A stretch of DNA of 64,000 bases from Spartobacteria bacterium (GCA_003169975.1 PNAA01000025.1:99160-163159), one strand, 5' to 3'; shown: positions 53,760-61,302, numbered from the stretch's first letter. Made by a program: numbers and translations. Notes: generated by a model from the sequence alone, not told the origin.

Positions 53760-54485
53760 ATGAAACGAATCGTCTTCGCCTTCCTCGCTCTCCTGCTGGC
53801 TGGCGCCGGCGTGCTGCGTGCGGATCAAACGACCTCGGCTGTGCAACAGGCATTGAAGGATCAGGGCTTCTATTACGGTGACGTGAACGGGGAGAAAACG
53901 GCGGACACGACCGCGGCGATTCGGCGCTACCAGATCCGGAACGGGCTGCAAATCACGGGAGAAATCGATGCTGAAACGTTGCGATCGTTAGGCGTGGGTT
54001 CCGGCGCAGGGGCGCGAACCGCGGCGCAGCCGCGCGCGACGCCGCCGCCAAAAGAAGAGACGGAGGCGAGCGATGGTGACACCGCGACGCAGTCCGCGGA
54101 AATTTCGCCGCCGCAACCGCCGGCCAGCTACGCGCCGCAAGGAGCGCGCGGATTGCCTCCCGAAGGGAGCGGTGTTTTCCAGGGGACGCCGTACGAAATT
54201 GCCCCGCCGGATTTGCAGCGGCATGTGATCGTGGGTGCGCAAACGCTCCTCGCCCGCTACGGCTATTATCGGAGCGGGATAGATGGTGAGTTTGGCCCCG
54301 GCACAGCGGTGGCGGTGCGGACATTCCAGGCGCGCGCCGGGCTCGTGCCCGACGGCCGGTTAAACATGGAAACGCTGGCCGCGCTCGGTTTGCTCCCGGG
54401 GCAACACGCCCCGGGATTTTCCGTTCCAAGACGGCGGCTGCAGGGGCGACCAATCTACCGCGGACAGTGGATTCCTGGTAGTTAG
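53760..54485 (+). CDS. Exported protein with two peptidoglycan-binding (PG_binding_1) domains
   Basis: 241 aa from ATG 53760. Signal peptide (IVFAFLALLLAGAGVLRA). Residues 25-78 (VQQALKDQGFYYGDVNGEKT, ending DAETLRSLGV) and about 160-220 (AQTLLARYGYYRSGIDGEFG, ending METLAALGL) are the two binding domains. The linker between them is Pro/Glu-rich. Likely works with the amidase upstream at the cell wall. Confidence 0.88.
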   Translation: MKRIVFAFLALLLAGAGVLRADQTTSAVQQALKDQGFYYGDVNGEKTADTTAAIRRYQIRNGLQITGEIDAETLRSLGVGSGAGARTAAQPRATPPPKEETEASDGDTATQSAEISPPQPPASYAPQGARGLPPEGSGVFQGTPYEIAPPDLQRHVIVGAQTLLARYGYYRSGIDGEFGPGTAVAVRTFQARAGLVPDGRLNMETLAALGLLPGQHAPGFSVPRRRLQGRPIYRGQWIPGS

Positions 54486-54508
54486 TCGTGATGCGCCAAC
54501 GCTCAAAG

Positions 54509-54586
54509 CTGTAGCCCGGGGGCGTTGACCCCGGCTTCGCCAAGCGTGGTCTTTTCGCCAGCCGGGTCAGCAACTCCAGGCTACAA
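54509..54586. repeat. GTAGCCCGGGG palindromic element (family A, copy 4)
   Basis: CTGTAGCCCGGGGGCGTTGA pairs imperfectly with GGGTCAGCAACTCCAGGCTACA. Its right end supplies the TAG stop of the DUF3108 gene. Confidence 0.82.
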
Positions 54587-55384
54587 TCGGAAACGGACTG
54601 ACTGGAGCTCGGCAAAGACCGTGCCGACAAAAATGCCCGCCTCGATCCGGAGCAGGAGGCGATCGGCGTCGTCGGAGACCCACACGCTCGCGCGCCGGAA
54701 TTTCTTGTGCGGCTCGAGCTCCAGTTTTTTTCCGATCTTGTAGAGTTGCACGTCGAGCTTGATCGCTTTGTAAGTGCCGGCGGCGATCGTAATGGAGGGA
54801 TGGCCCGAGACGGTGAGCGTGGCGAGGTAAGGGCTGGTCGCTGGATAGACCACGAGGCGGTAGACATCGCCCTCCCGCAGGGGCTGGCTGCGGAGATAGA
54901 GGAGCGCGGAGTGCATGTCGAAGACTCCGCCCGGGAAAGTGAACGTTTTCAGTGCCGACCTTTTGTTCGTCTTGCTGTCGATACGGGTGCGCTCCACTCC
55001 GTCGGCGGTGAAGAGCAGATCGTCGGTCACGGTTTTTCGGCGCCTCTCTTCGACCTGGCTCATCTCAATCGGCCGGAGGGTCTCCGCATCGGCCACCGCG
55101 CGATGGTGCACGTCAAATTTCCAGAGTGCGCGCGCAATGCCAACGGTCTGGCCGACGCCTTGGAATTGCAGACGATTGGCGCTCTTGTCGAATTGGATCT
55201 CGCCGGTGGCGGCGACCAGATCGTTCCAGCCGAAGTTGTAGGTTGCGACGAACGGTCGAGGATTGGGGAAATCTCCGCGCGGCAGAGTGGTGACGGTCTT
55301 CTCCCAGGCCGGAGGGGCGGCGGTCGGCGAAAGGCTGGCGAGGCTCGCGCCCAACCAGATCGCGATAATCCCTTGGAAACCCAC
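54581..55384 (-). CDS. Exported DUF3108 family protein
   Basis: About 267 aa from GTG 55384, preferred because the longer frame from 55450 translates a palindromic element. Signal-like start (GIIAIWLGASLASLSPTAA). Residues about 45-250 follow the DUF3108 pattern (VATYNFGWNDLVAATGEIQF, FDMHSALLYLRSQPLREGDV, KKFRRASVWVSDDADRLLLR). Beta-rich, periplasmic, role unknown. Confidence 0.82.
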   Translation of the reverse strand: MGFQGIIAIWLGASLASLSPTAAPPAWEKTVTTLPRGDFPNPRPFVATYNFGWNDLVAATGEIQFDKSANRLQFQGVGQTVGIARALWKFDVHHRAVADAETLRPIEMSQVEERRRKTVTDDLLFTADGVERTRIDSKTNKRSALKTFTFPGGVFDMHSALLYLRSQPLREGDVYRLVVYPATSPYLATLTVSGHPSITIAAGTYKAIKLDVQLYKIGKKLELEPHKKFRRASVWVSDDADRLLLRIEAGIFVGTVFAELQSVRFRL

Positions 55385-55425
55385 CGGGCGACCATCCGAT
55401 GCCGGTTGGCGACTTGCAAATGGCT

Positions 55426-55500
55426 GCAGCCGGGGTCGGCGCCCCGGCATTGTCGTGGGTGCGCGAGCGCGCTTCAGGGGTCAGCGACCCCGGCGACAAG
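55426..55500. repeat. Degenerate family A palindrome (copy 5)
   Basis: GCAGCCGGGGTCGGCGCCCC on the left and GGGGTCAGCGACCCCGGCGAC on the right with a hairpin-rich centre. It lies upstream of the DUF3108 start and just beyond the skp terminator. Confidence 0.7.
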
Positions 55501-55505
55501 GGCGC

Positions 55506-55538
55506 AAAAAAAAGCGCACGTCGGCGGCGTGCGCTTTT
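55506..55538 (-). terminator. Rho-independent terminator of bamA-skp
   Basis: On the minus strand the stem AAAAGCGCACG / CGTGCGCTTTT with a 7-nt loop is followed by a run of eight T. It lies 20 bp after the skp stop. The upstream A run also makes it usable in the opposite direction. Confidence 0.9.
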
Positions 55539-55558
55539 CCTTGAAATTGATCCGCCCG

Positions 55559-56164
55559 TTAGGGCTTCGCCTTGGCGGCGGGAGTGGCGGCCGCTTTCGG
55601 CGCCGGTTTGTTCAACTGCGCGACGACGGAATCGGTAAAATCCATCTCGGGCTTGGAAAACATGAGCATCGGGACGCCGTTCAGGCTCACGCCTGAGGAG
55701 TCGAAGACGAGATCCATGTTGTCGGCTTTAACCTTGGCCATGACGACATCGGTGATTTCCTTCACGATTCCGTCGCGCATCCGCACGGCCTGTTCCTGCA
55801 ACTGCTTCTCGCGGGTCTGGCGGAAATCGTTGATCTCGCGCTCCATGTTCTTGATGCTGGCGATTTTTTCATCGCGATCTTTCGCTTTTTGCGTCTTCGC
55901 ATCGGCGCTCAAGGCCGGGGCTTCGAGTTGCTGGTTGAGTTTGTTGATCTCGTCGAGCGCCTTCTTGTAGGCGTCAGCGCGATCGTCATATTCCTTTTTC
56001 GCGGCGTTCTTGGCGTCGTTGATTTTCGTCTCGGCGTCCTTGGTTTTATTGTATTCCTTGAAGGCGCGATTCATGTCGATGGTGCCGACTTTCATGCCTT
56101 GCGCGAAGGCTCCGATGGGGAGCGCGAAAGCAGAGAGAACGGCCACGAGGATAAGCTTTTTCAT
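55559..56164 (-). CDS. skp: OmpH/Skp family periplasmic chaperone
   Basis: 201 aa. Signal peptide (KKLILVAVLSAFALPIGAFA), then KVGTIDMNRAFKEYNKTKDA, a long lysine/glutamate-rich coiled coil (about 40-140) and the C-terminal strand region (DMVFDSSG-like DLVFDSSGVSLNGVP), ending in an Ala/Pro/Lys tail. It escorts unfolded outer-membrane proteins to the BAM complex. It lies 58 bp after bamA, as in many diderms. Confidence 0.92.
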   Translation of the reverse strand: MKKLILVAVLSAFALPIGAFAQGMKVGTIDMNRAFKEYNKTKDAETKINDAKNAAKKEYDDRADAYKKALDEINKLNQQLEAPALSADAKTQKAKDRDEKIASIKNMEREINDFRQTREKQLQEQAVRMRDGIVKEITDVVMAKVKADNMDLVFDSSGVSLNGVPMLMFSKPEMDFTDSVVAQLNKPAPKAAATPAAKAKP

Positions 56165-56222
56165 AGATGTAGGGTCAGACAGGTAATTGGGATGGCGTTA
56201 GACTGCAAGTGCCACCTTTTGT

Positions 56223-58532
56223 TCAAAACTGGTAGCCGACGCTAAACTGGACTTTGCCGCCGCCCTTGTTGTTGTCCAATTGGATGGGAATGCCATAGTC
56301 GATCTTCAACGGACCAATCGGCAGATCGAGCCGCACCCCGACGCCGACGTCGGAGGCCATATGCGACGTATCGAAGTCGTAGGCATTGGCGTGGATAAAG
56401 CCGGTGTCGTAGAAAACAGCCGCACGGACCCGGTCGATGATCTTGATCGTGGTTTCAATCGTGAAGCGGGCGAGCGTCCTGCCGCCGAGTGGCTCGCCGT
56501 TGATGTCTTTCGGCCCGACATCACGGAAATTGAAGCCGCGCAACGTATCGGCGCCACCGAGGAACAAACGGTCGAAAATCGGGACGCGATCGCCGTTGCC
56601 CCAGGTATCGATGACGGCCGCTTCGCCATTGAGCGTGAGGATGATGTCGTAGGGGAAAAGGAAATACTGCGCACCCTCCGCATCGAAGCCGTAGGTCTGA
56701 ACATTTCCGCCGAGGGGCCCGCCAGCGACGTGCGGCGTAAAGCTGAAGCGATGACCGTGGCGGGTGAGATAAACGCTGTCGCGCGTATCATAGAGGAAAG
56801 TGGGGGTGATTTCGCTTTTCAGAGCGTTGCCCGCCTCGTCCAAGATCGCCTGCGACGAGCCCAGGGACACGTTGTAAATATCGATTTCCTGCAGCCGATA
56901 ATTCAGCTCAATGGAAGCGAAGGGCGAGAGTGGCTTGCGGGCGTCGATCGCGAAGCCGTAGTTGCGCTGGTCATAGAGCGAGCTGAGGAAACTGGCCTCG
57001 CGGTAAAAGAGATCCGTCCCTAACGAAAAGCGTTGATCGAGAAAGTAGGGCTCCGTCAGGGAGAGGATGAAGCTTGATTCCTGGGTCCCGTACTGCACGC
57101 GGATGCGAAACTTTTGGCCACCGCCGGTGAAGCTGGGATAGTTGAACAAGTCGAAGTTGCCCTGGGTTAACTCGACGAAGCCGAGCAAGCTCTCGATCGT
57201 GCTGAAACCGGCGCCGAAATTGAGCGCGCCGGTGCGTTTTTCCTGCACCTGGACGAGTAGATCTTTCCGGCCCGGGATGTTGGTATCCTCGGGGTAGGTG
57301 TCGACTTTCTCGAAATAGCCCAGGTTTTCGAGTCGCTTTTTACTGGTGTCGACGCGCACGGTGTCGAAGACGTCGCCGGGCAAGGTGGCGATTTCGCGGC
57401 GAATCACCTTGTCTTTGGTGCGCGTGTTGCCCGTGATGTTGACCCGCTCAACGAAAGAACGGGAGCCTTCGGTAATGGTGTAAGTCAAGTCGACGACGCC
57501 CGGGCCGGCCGGTATCCCTTGCGGCCCAAGGTCCACATCCACGTAGCCGCCCGCACCGTAGCCGTCGACAATCGCCTTGGTGTCATCCTTCAATCCCTTG
57601 GGCGTGTAGATCGTGCCCGGCTTCATTTTGAGGAGGGTGCGCAACTTTGCTTCCGAGGCCGCCTCCTCTCCCTGGAACGTCACCTTCCCGACGTGGTACT
57701 GAACGCCTTCGTTGACCACCACCACGATGCGCACCCCGCGTTCGAAGCGTTCCTGGCGCACTTCGGGGATGGCGATGTCGATGTAGCCCTTGTTCTGGTA
57801 AAACTCGCGGATGCTGTCGAGATCCTGTTGCAACTGCGTCTGATCAAGCCGGCCCGATTTGTCCAGGATCGAGATTGGGGTCTTGGCTTTGGTCTTCATC
57901 TGGTGGCGCAACGTGCGATCGCTGAATTTGGTGTTGCCCTGGAACACGACCGCGCGGACCGCTCCTTTCTCGCCCTCCTTGATCGTGTAAACCGCGCGCG
58001 CGGTGCCGCGGCTTTCATCCGTCACCAGCTGCAATTGGACGTCGACGCCGGTGAAGCCCTTGCGCTGATAAAAGTCGATGAGGTTCTGCCGACCCTCCTC
58101 GAGCTTCTCCGCGTCGGAGGGCGAGGGCACTTTGAACTTGATCTCGCCGCGCAGCTTCTTGGCCTTGAAACTCTGCGCGCCGTCGATCTCGATCTCGGTC
58201 ACCAGCGCGCGGGTGGCGAGGATGACCTGCACATGGACGCCGTTGCCTTGCGGCTCGCCAAAGATGCGCACATTCTGGATTTTCCCGGTGTCGTAGAGTG
58301 CACGGATATCGTCTTCCACCGTCGCCTCGGAATAAGGCGCGCCGACTTTCGTTCGCATGTTGGCGAGGACGCGATCCTTGGAAACGGTTTCCGGACCGAC
58401 GTAGCGCACATCGATCGAATTGATCACGACGCCCTCCACCCCCTGGGCGCGCGCCCCCGGCGACAGCGCAGTGATCAAACCTAACGAAAGGAGAACCGCG
58501 GCGAGGCGGATGGACGAGGTGAGATTTTTCAT
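56223..58532 (-). CDS. bamA: Outer membrane protein assembly factor BamA
   Basis: 769 aa from ATG 58532. Signal peptide (LAAVLLSLGLITALSPGARA), five POTRA domains (about 30-430; e.g. VVINSIDVRYVGPETVSKDR and FVERVNITGNTRTKDKVIRR), and a C-terminal 16-strand barrel. VPIFDRLFLGGADTLRGFNF is the conserved loop 6 region with VRGF-type motif (LRGF), and the protein ends VGYQF with terminal Phe. It inserts beta-barrel proteins into the outer membrane. Confidence 0.97.
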   Translation of the reverse strand: MKNLTSSIRLAAVLLSLGLITALSPGARAQGVEGVVINSIDVRYVGPETVSKDRVLANMRTKVGAPYSEATVEDDIRALYDTGKIQNVRIFGEPQGNGVHVQVILATRALVTEIEIDGAQSFKAKKLRGEIKFKVPSPSDAEKLEEGRQNLIDFYQRKGFTGVDVQLQLVTDESRGTARAVYTIKEGEKGAVRAVVFQGNTKFSDRTLRHQMKTKAKTPISILDKSGRLDQTQLQQDLDSIREFYQNKGYIDIAIPEVRQERFERGVRIVVVVNEGVQYHVGKVTFQGEEAASEAKLRTLLKMKPGTIYTPKGLKDDTKAIVDGYGAGGYVDVDLGPQGIPAGPGVVDLTYTITEGSRSFVERVNITGNTRTKDKVIRREIATLPGDVFDTVRVDTSKKRLENLGYFEKVDTYPEDTNIPGRKDLLVQVQEKRTGALNFGAGFSTIESLLGFVELTQGNFDLFNYPSFTGGGQKFRIRVQYGTQESSFILSLTEPYFLDQRFSLGTDLFYREASFLSSLYDQRNYGFAIDARKPLSPFASIELNYRLQEIDIYNVSLGSSQAILDEAGNALKSEITPTFLYDTRDSVYLTRHGHRFSFTPHVAGGPLGGNVQTYGFDAEGAQYFLFPYDIILTLNGEAAVIDTWGNGDRVPIFDRLFLGGADTLRGFNFRDVGPKDINGEPLGGRTLARFTIETTIKIIDRVRAAVFYDTGFIHANAYDFDTSHMASDVGVGVRLDLPIGPLKIDYGIPIQLDNNKGGGKVQFSVGYQF

Positions 58533-58697
58533 AGACAAGAAAGCGGTCGCCAGGCGGCTGTCGGCGGTGGATTCGCGTATTAGATGGGTAATGCGAGCGA
58601 CGTCGTCAAGGCAGGAATTCGGGGATGGCTGATTTCCGATGGCTGATTTGCTCGTCGGGGACTCGGCAATCTGCTGGCAATAATCAACCATCAGCGA

Positions 58698-59786
58698 TCA
58701 AATCAGTTCATACCAATTGTTGCGCCGCCGCGGCTCGTAGCCGGCGCCGCGGATCAGCGCCTCGATCTTTTCCGCATCGAGCCGGAAAGTCGTGCCGGCG
58801 CTGCTCACGACGTTTTCCTCCATCATGACGGAGCCAAAGTCGTTCGCGCCGTACTTCAGGGCAATCTGCCCGATTTGCGGCCCCTGCGTGACCCAGGAGC
58901 TCTGGATGTTGGGGATGTTATCGAGGAAAATCCGGGCCAGGGCCTGGGTGCGCAGATACTCGGCGGAGCCGGTCGGCTGGTCGATTTTCAGCACGGTGTG
59001 CTGTGGTTGAAACGTCCAGCAAATGAAAGCGGTGAACCCTCCACTTGCATCCTGTTGATCGCGCAAACGCTGCAGATGTTGCACCCGATCCTCGATCGTC
59101 TCGACGTGGCCAAACATCATCGTCGCGCTCGATTTCAACCCGAGCTCGTGCGCCACCTGCATCACTTCGAGCCACTGGTCGCTCTTGCATTTGAGCGGCG
59201 CGATCCGTTGCCGGACGGAATCAACCAGGATCTCGCCGCCGCCGCCGGGGATGGAGCCGAGGCCCGCCTCCTTGAAACGGCTGATCACTTCGCGCAGCGG
59301 CATCTGAAACGTCTCCGCGAAATGCTGGAACTCCGGCGGGCTGAATCCGTGGATGTTGATCTGTGGATACTTTTCCCGGATGTGGTGGAGCAGATCGAGA
59401 TACCAATCGAAGCCGAGCTTGGGATGATGCCCTCCCTGCATCAGGATCTGCACCCCGCCGGCCGCGGTCAGTTCATCGAGCTTTTGATCGAATTGCTCAC
59501 GCGTCAGCACGTAGTGATCGTCATCCTTTTCGGTGCGATAAAATGCGCAGAACTTGCAGTAGACGTTGCAGACGTTGGTGTAATTGATGTTGCGATCGAC
59601 GATGTAAGTCACGATCTCGCGTCCGCGGCCATCGTAGCTTTTTTCCTTTGCCAGGTTGCGCCGCGCGTCGGCCAGCGCCCCCAATTCCGCGAGCGGCCGG
59701 CGGTAGATTTCCAGCGCTTCCGCGGCGGAGATGCGTTCGCCGGCGAGGATCTTCTGCTGGAGCGATTCGCCGTTGCGCGTAACCAT
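58698..59786 (-). CDS. mqnC: Cyclic dehypoxanthinyl futalosine synthase
   Basis: 362 aa radical-SAM enzyme. Cluster motif C73-x3-C77-x2-C80 in NVCNVYCKFCAFYRTEKDDD, QILMQGGHHPKLGFDWY, and GLGSIPGGGGEILVD. It makes the cyclic product in the futalosine route to menaquinone. mqnA, B, D and E are not in the window. Start ATG 59786 preceded by a partial duplicate of its own 5' end (59832-59935). Confidence 0.95.
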   Translation of the reverse strand: MVTRNGESLQQKILAGERISAAEALEIYRRPLAELGALADARRNLAKEKSYDGRGREIVTYIVDRNINYTNVCNVYCKFCAFYRTEKDDDHYVLTREQFDQKLDELTAAGGVQILMQGGHHPKLGFDWYLDLLHHIREKYPQINIHGFSPPEFQHFAETFQMPLREVISRFKEAGLGSIPGGGGEILVDSVRQRIAPLKCKSDQWLEVMQVAHELGLKSSATMMFGHVETIEDRVQHLQRLRDQQDASGGFTAFICWTFQPQHTVLKIDQPTGSAEYLRTQALARIFLDNIPNIQSSWVTQGPQIGQIALKYGANDFGSVMMEENVVSSAGTTFRLDAEKIEALIRGAGYEPRRRNNWYELI

Positions 59787-59831
59787 CGGGGCAATCTAGA
59801 CGAGAGCCGCCCGCTCTGCACCTGATGCGGT

Positions 59832-59935
59832 TAATTTGTCAGCAGTTTGTTCTTTTGCAGAAATGCGTTGGCCGGCGAGCATTTTATTCTGCAGCGATTC
59901 CCGGTTGAGCCCGACCATCGGGGGAGTCTAATCGC
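59832..59935 (-). pseudogene. Tandem relic of the mqnC 5' end
   Basis: From ATG 59918 the minus strand reads MVGLNRESLQNKMLAGQRIS then AKEQ. Genuine mqnC begins MVTRNGESLQQKILAGERIS then AAEA. The similarity also covers the bases before the ATG (CCCCGATGGT). After about 28 codons the frame leaves the homology. A truncated duplication or remains of a second mqnC copy. Confidence 0.75.
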
Positions 59936-59966
59936 AAGATCGGAAAACTCGAATTTTGAATCGCCG

Positions 59967-60290
59967 GAGCGCTTTTTTCGTCCGAACAAGCGCTTTGTTA
60001 GGCGGCAAGAGCGCCCTCTGGGAGCGGCGAAGTGTTCACTGAATTCCGCGAAGCGCTTCCCTGGCCGGCAAGAGCGCCCGCTCCCGCGCCAGAAGTGCCC
60101 CGTCCGAGCCGCGAAGCGCTCCGCTGGGTGAAACAACCGGTGTTTCCGCCCGGCGAAATGCCTTCTGAAATCGCCAAAGCGCATTCTTCGCCCGAAGAAG
60201 CGCTTTTTAAGCCCGAAAGTGCCTTGAGACACACGAAAAGGATTTCGATCCGCGCCCGAGCAACTTCTCGATCCGGCTCTTGCGTTGGCC
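59967..60290. repeat. Degenerate 21-bp periodic array
   Basis: About 14-15 consecutive units of 21 bp each begin AGCGCT/C or AGTGC (GAAGCGCTT core) followed by ~15 variable bases ending CGA, AAG or GAA. Unit starts include 59969, 59990, 60011, 60032, 60053, 60074, 60095 and 60116, then 60179 and 60200. The unit near 60137 has drifted and one near 60221 is 19 bp. Read as protein on the minus strand it gives heptads such as KRFFGRR, ERFAART, KRFAEFS. It lies directly upstream of the HigBA promoter. Confidence 0.75.
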
Positions 60291-60314
60291 GGAGACATGC
60301 CGCAATCGTCCCGC

Positions 60315-60343
60315 TTGACGATGATAACGCGTCGCGTTACTAT
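60315..60343 (+). promoter_or_regulatory. Sigma-70-type promoter of higBA
   Basis: TTGACG at 60315-60320, 17-bp spacer, TACTAT at 60338-60343. Transcription would start at about 60350, at or next to the toxin start codon, implying a leaderless message. Confidence 0.65.
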
Positions 60344-60630
60344 TGAGAGTGACTCGAAGTTTCGCCGACACCGAAACAGAGAAAGTTTACCGAGGCTTTG
60401 TCTCGCGCCGGTTGCCGCCGAACCTCCAAAGCGTGATGCATCGCAAGCTCGTCATGATCAACGCCGCCGCCAATCTTGCGGATCTGCGCGTTCCACCTGG
60501 TAATCGGCTCGAAGCGCTGAAAGGCGAGCGCAAGGGAGGTCACAGTATCCGCGTCAATCAGAAAGGGCGCATTTGCTTTCGCTGGACGAAGAGCGGCCCG
60601 GCCGACGTTGGGATTGTCGATTACCACTGA
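60343..60630 (+). CDS. higB: HigB-type (RelE fold) toxin
   Basis: 95 aa from TTG 60343; GTG 60349 would give 93 aa and fits the promoter better. VTRSFADTETEKVYRGF at the start, RVPPGNRLEALKGERKGGHS and the C-terminal RICFRWTKSGPADVGIVDYH are the HigB ribonuclease signature, with the conserved basic residues and terminal DYH. It cleaves ribosome-bound mRNA. Antitoxin follows 45 bp downstream. Confidence 0.92.
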   Translation: MRVTRSFADTETEKVYRGFVSRRLPPNLQSVMHRKLVMINAAANLADLRVPPGNRLEALKGERKGGHSIRVNQKGRICFRWTKSGPADVGIVDYH

Positions 60631-60675
60631 CCCGAATTTAGAACCGAACCTGAAGTGAACCGAACTGAACTGAAT

Positions 60676-60978
60676 ATGAAGACCAAACTGCACCCGCTCG
60701 TCACGCCCGGCGAAATGCTTGTGGAAGAATTTCTCCGACCACTCGGCCTCTCCGAATACCGACTCGCGAAAGACATCGGCGTTCCGCCACGGCGGATCAA
60801 TGAGATCGTGCACGGCAAGCGCGCCATCACCACCGACACGGCCTTCCGGCTCTCGCAATACTTCGGCAACAGCGCGCAGTTCTGGCTTAACCTGCAGGCG
60901 GATTACGAGCTGCGCCGCATGGAACGCAATGGTGAATTGCCGAAGATCGAGCGTTGCACGCTGCTGGCCGCGGCCTGA
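60676..60978 (+). CDS. higA: HigA-type antitoxin (XRE HTH)
   Basis: 100 aa from ATG 60676; a GTG at 60655 is open. HPLVTPGEMLVEEFLRPLGL, then an HTH (EYRLAKDIGVPPRRINEIVH) and TAFRLSQYFGNSAQFWLNLQ, the HigA family signature. It binds HigB and represses the operon; toxin-first order is typical for higBA. Confidence 0.95.
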   Translation: MKTKLHPLVTPGEMLVEEFLRPLGLSEYRLAKDIGVPPRRINEIVHGKRAITTDTAFRLSQYFGNSAQFWLNLQADYELRRMERNGELPKIERCTLLAAA

Positions 60979-61000
60979 GTGGGGTTAGCCGTCACCACTC

Positions 61001-61202
61001 CCCCTCGTTCCCAAACTCCGTTTGGGAACGCTCTTGAGGTTGAAACTCCGTTTCGCGCTTGCCGCCCGCTGCGCTGGCACGCCGCAAAGGCGGATAGTCA
61101 AGCTCTGGAAAGGACCAACTACCGGGCAGGCAATCAGGGGACAAAACGAAACGGAGTTTCACGGACATTCGCGTGCCTAAACTGGAGTTTGGGCACGGGG
61201 GG
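61001..61202. repeat. ~200-bp nested palindromic element, left copy
   Basis: Begins CCCCTCGTTCCCAAACTCCG and ends CTGGAGTTTGGGCACGGGGG, inverted ends of one another. Inside, TGAAACTCCGTTTCG and GAAACGGAGTTTCA form a second inverted pair. Differs from the copy at 61991 by about nine substitutions and two indels. MITE-like; no coding frame of its own. Confidence 0.9.
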
Positions 61203-61283
61203 TAAAAGTGTGTCTGTCGTTGGAAAAGCGGCCAGCTCTCTGGCGGGTCGAATCTTCCCTCATCTTGACGGCGCCGCTTTGGA

Positions 61284-61302
61284 TGTGTCACATTGAGACA
61301 CA
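61284..61302. promoter_or_regulatory. Operator-like palindrome at the antitoxin start
   Basis: TGTGTC-ACATTGA-GACACA overlaps the antitoxin ATG (61302). TTGACG at 61265-61270 is a possible -35 with TCACAT at 61288 as a weak -10. The position fits Phd-type autorepression. Confidence 0.55.

Larger units (their letters stand above)
345..58487. repeat. Interspersed octamer/nonamer (G)CCTAACGA, at least 52 exact copies
   Basis: Start positions of exact CCTAACGA read on the plus strand: 1789, 3469, 5566, 8863, 9837, 11278, 12472, 14453, 18379, 18751, 23775, 24236, 24791, 25307, 25482, 32711, 36515, 39090, 41622, 41898, 42728, 44337, 44488, 46891, 52783, 57019, 58480. As TCGTTAGG on the plus strand: 345, 1028, 2752, 2942, 5168, 11399, 12636, 13256, 22223, 25724, 27010, 29128, 29867, 30987, 31219, 32335, 39970, 45233, 47474, 47746, 48748, 48867, 49785, 50495, 53985. 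Forty of 52 are preceded by G (GCCTAACGA). One-mismatch copies lie at 4309, 4426, 6560, 11105, 14154, 23312, 25184, 26794, 28051, 46319, 51217, 55556 and 59995. They fall in genes of all functions, in several reading phases, and in a few intergenic gaps. Counted by eye; a few may be missed. Confidence 0.93.

Noticed and set aside
345..58487. GCCTAAC resembles the R-box (RYYYAAC) of integron attC sites
   Set aside because: Sites are single octamers or nonamers scattered inside genes, with no paired R'' box, no attC stem, no cassette structure and no integrase.
345..58487. Motif as a Chi or FtsK-orienting (KOPS) sequence
   Set aside because: Those signals are strongly strand-biased relative to replication; here the orientation is 27 to 25.
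59967..60290. 21-bp array as a CRISPR
   Set aside because: Repeats are too short and degenerate, with no constant repeat/unique spacer pattern and no cas genes.
59831..60298. 155-codon minus-strand frame across the 21-bp array as a gene
   Set aside because: Other frames are open too because 21 is a multiple of three; composition is all K/R/F/G and it runs into the mqnC relic. Kept only as a possibility in the array finding.
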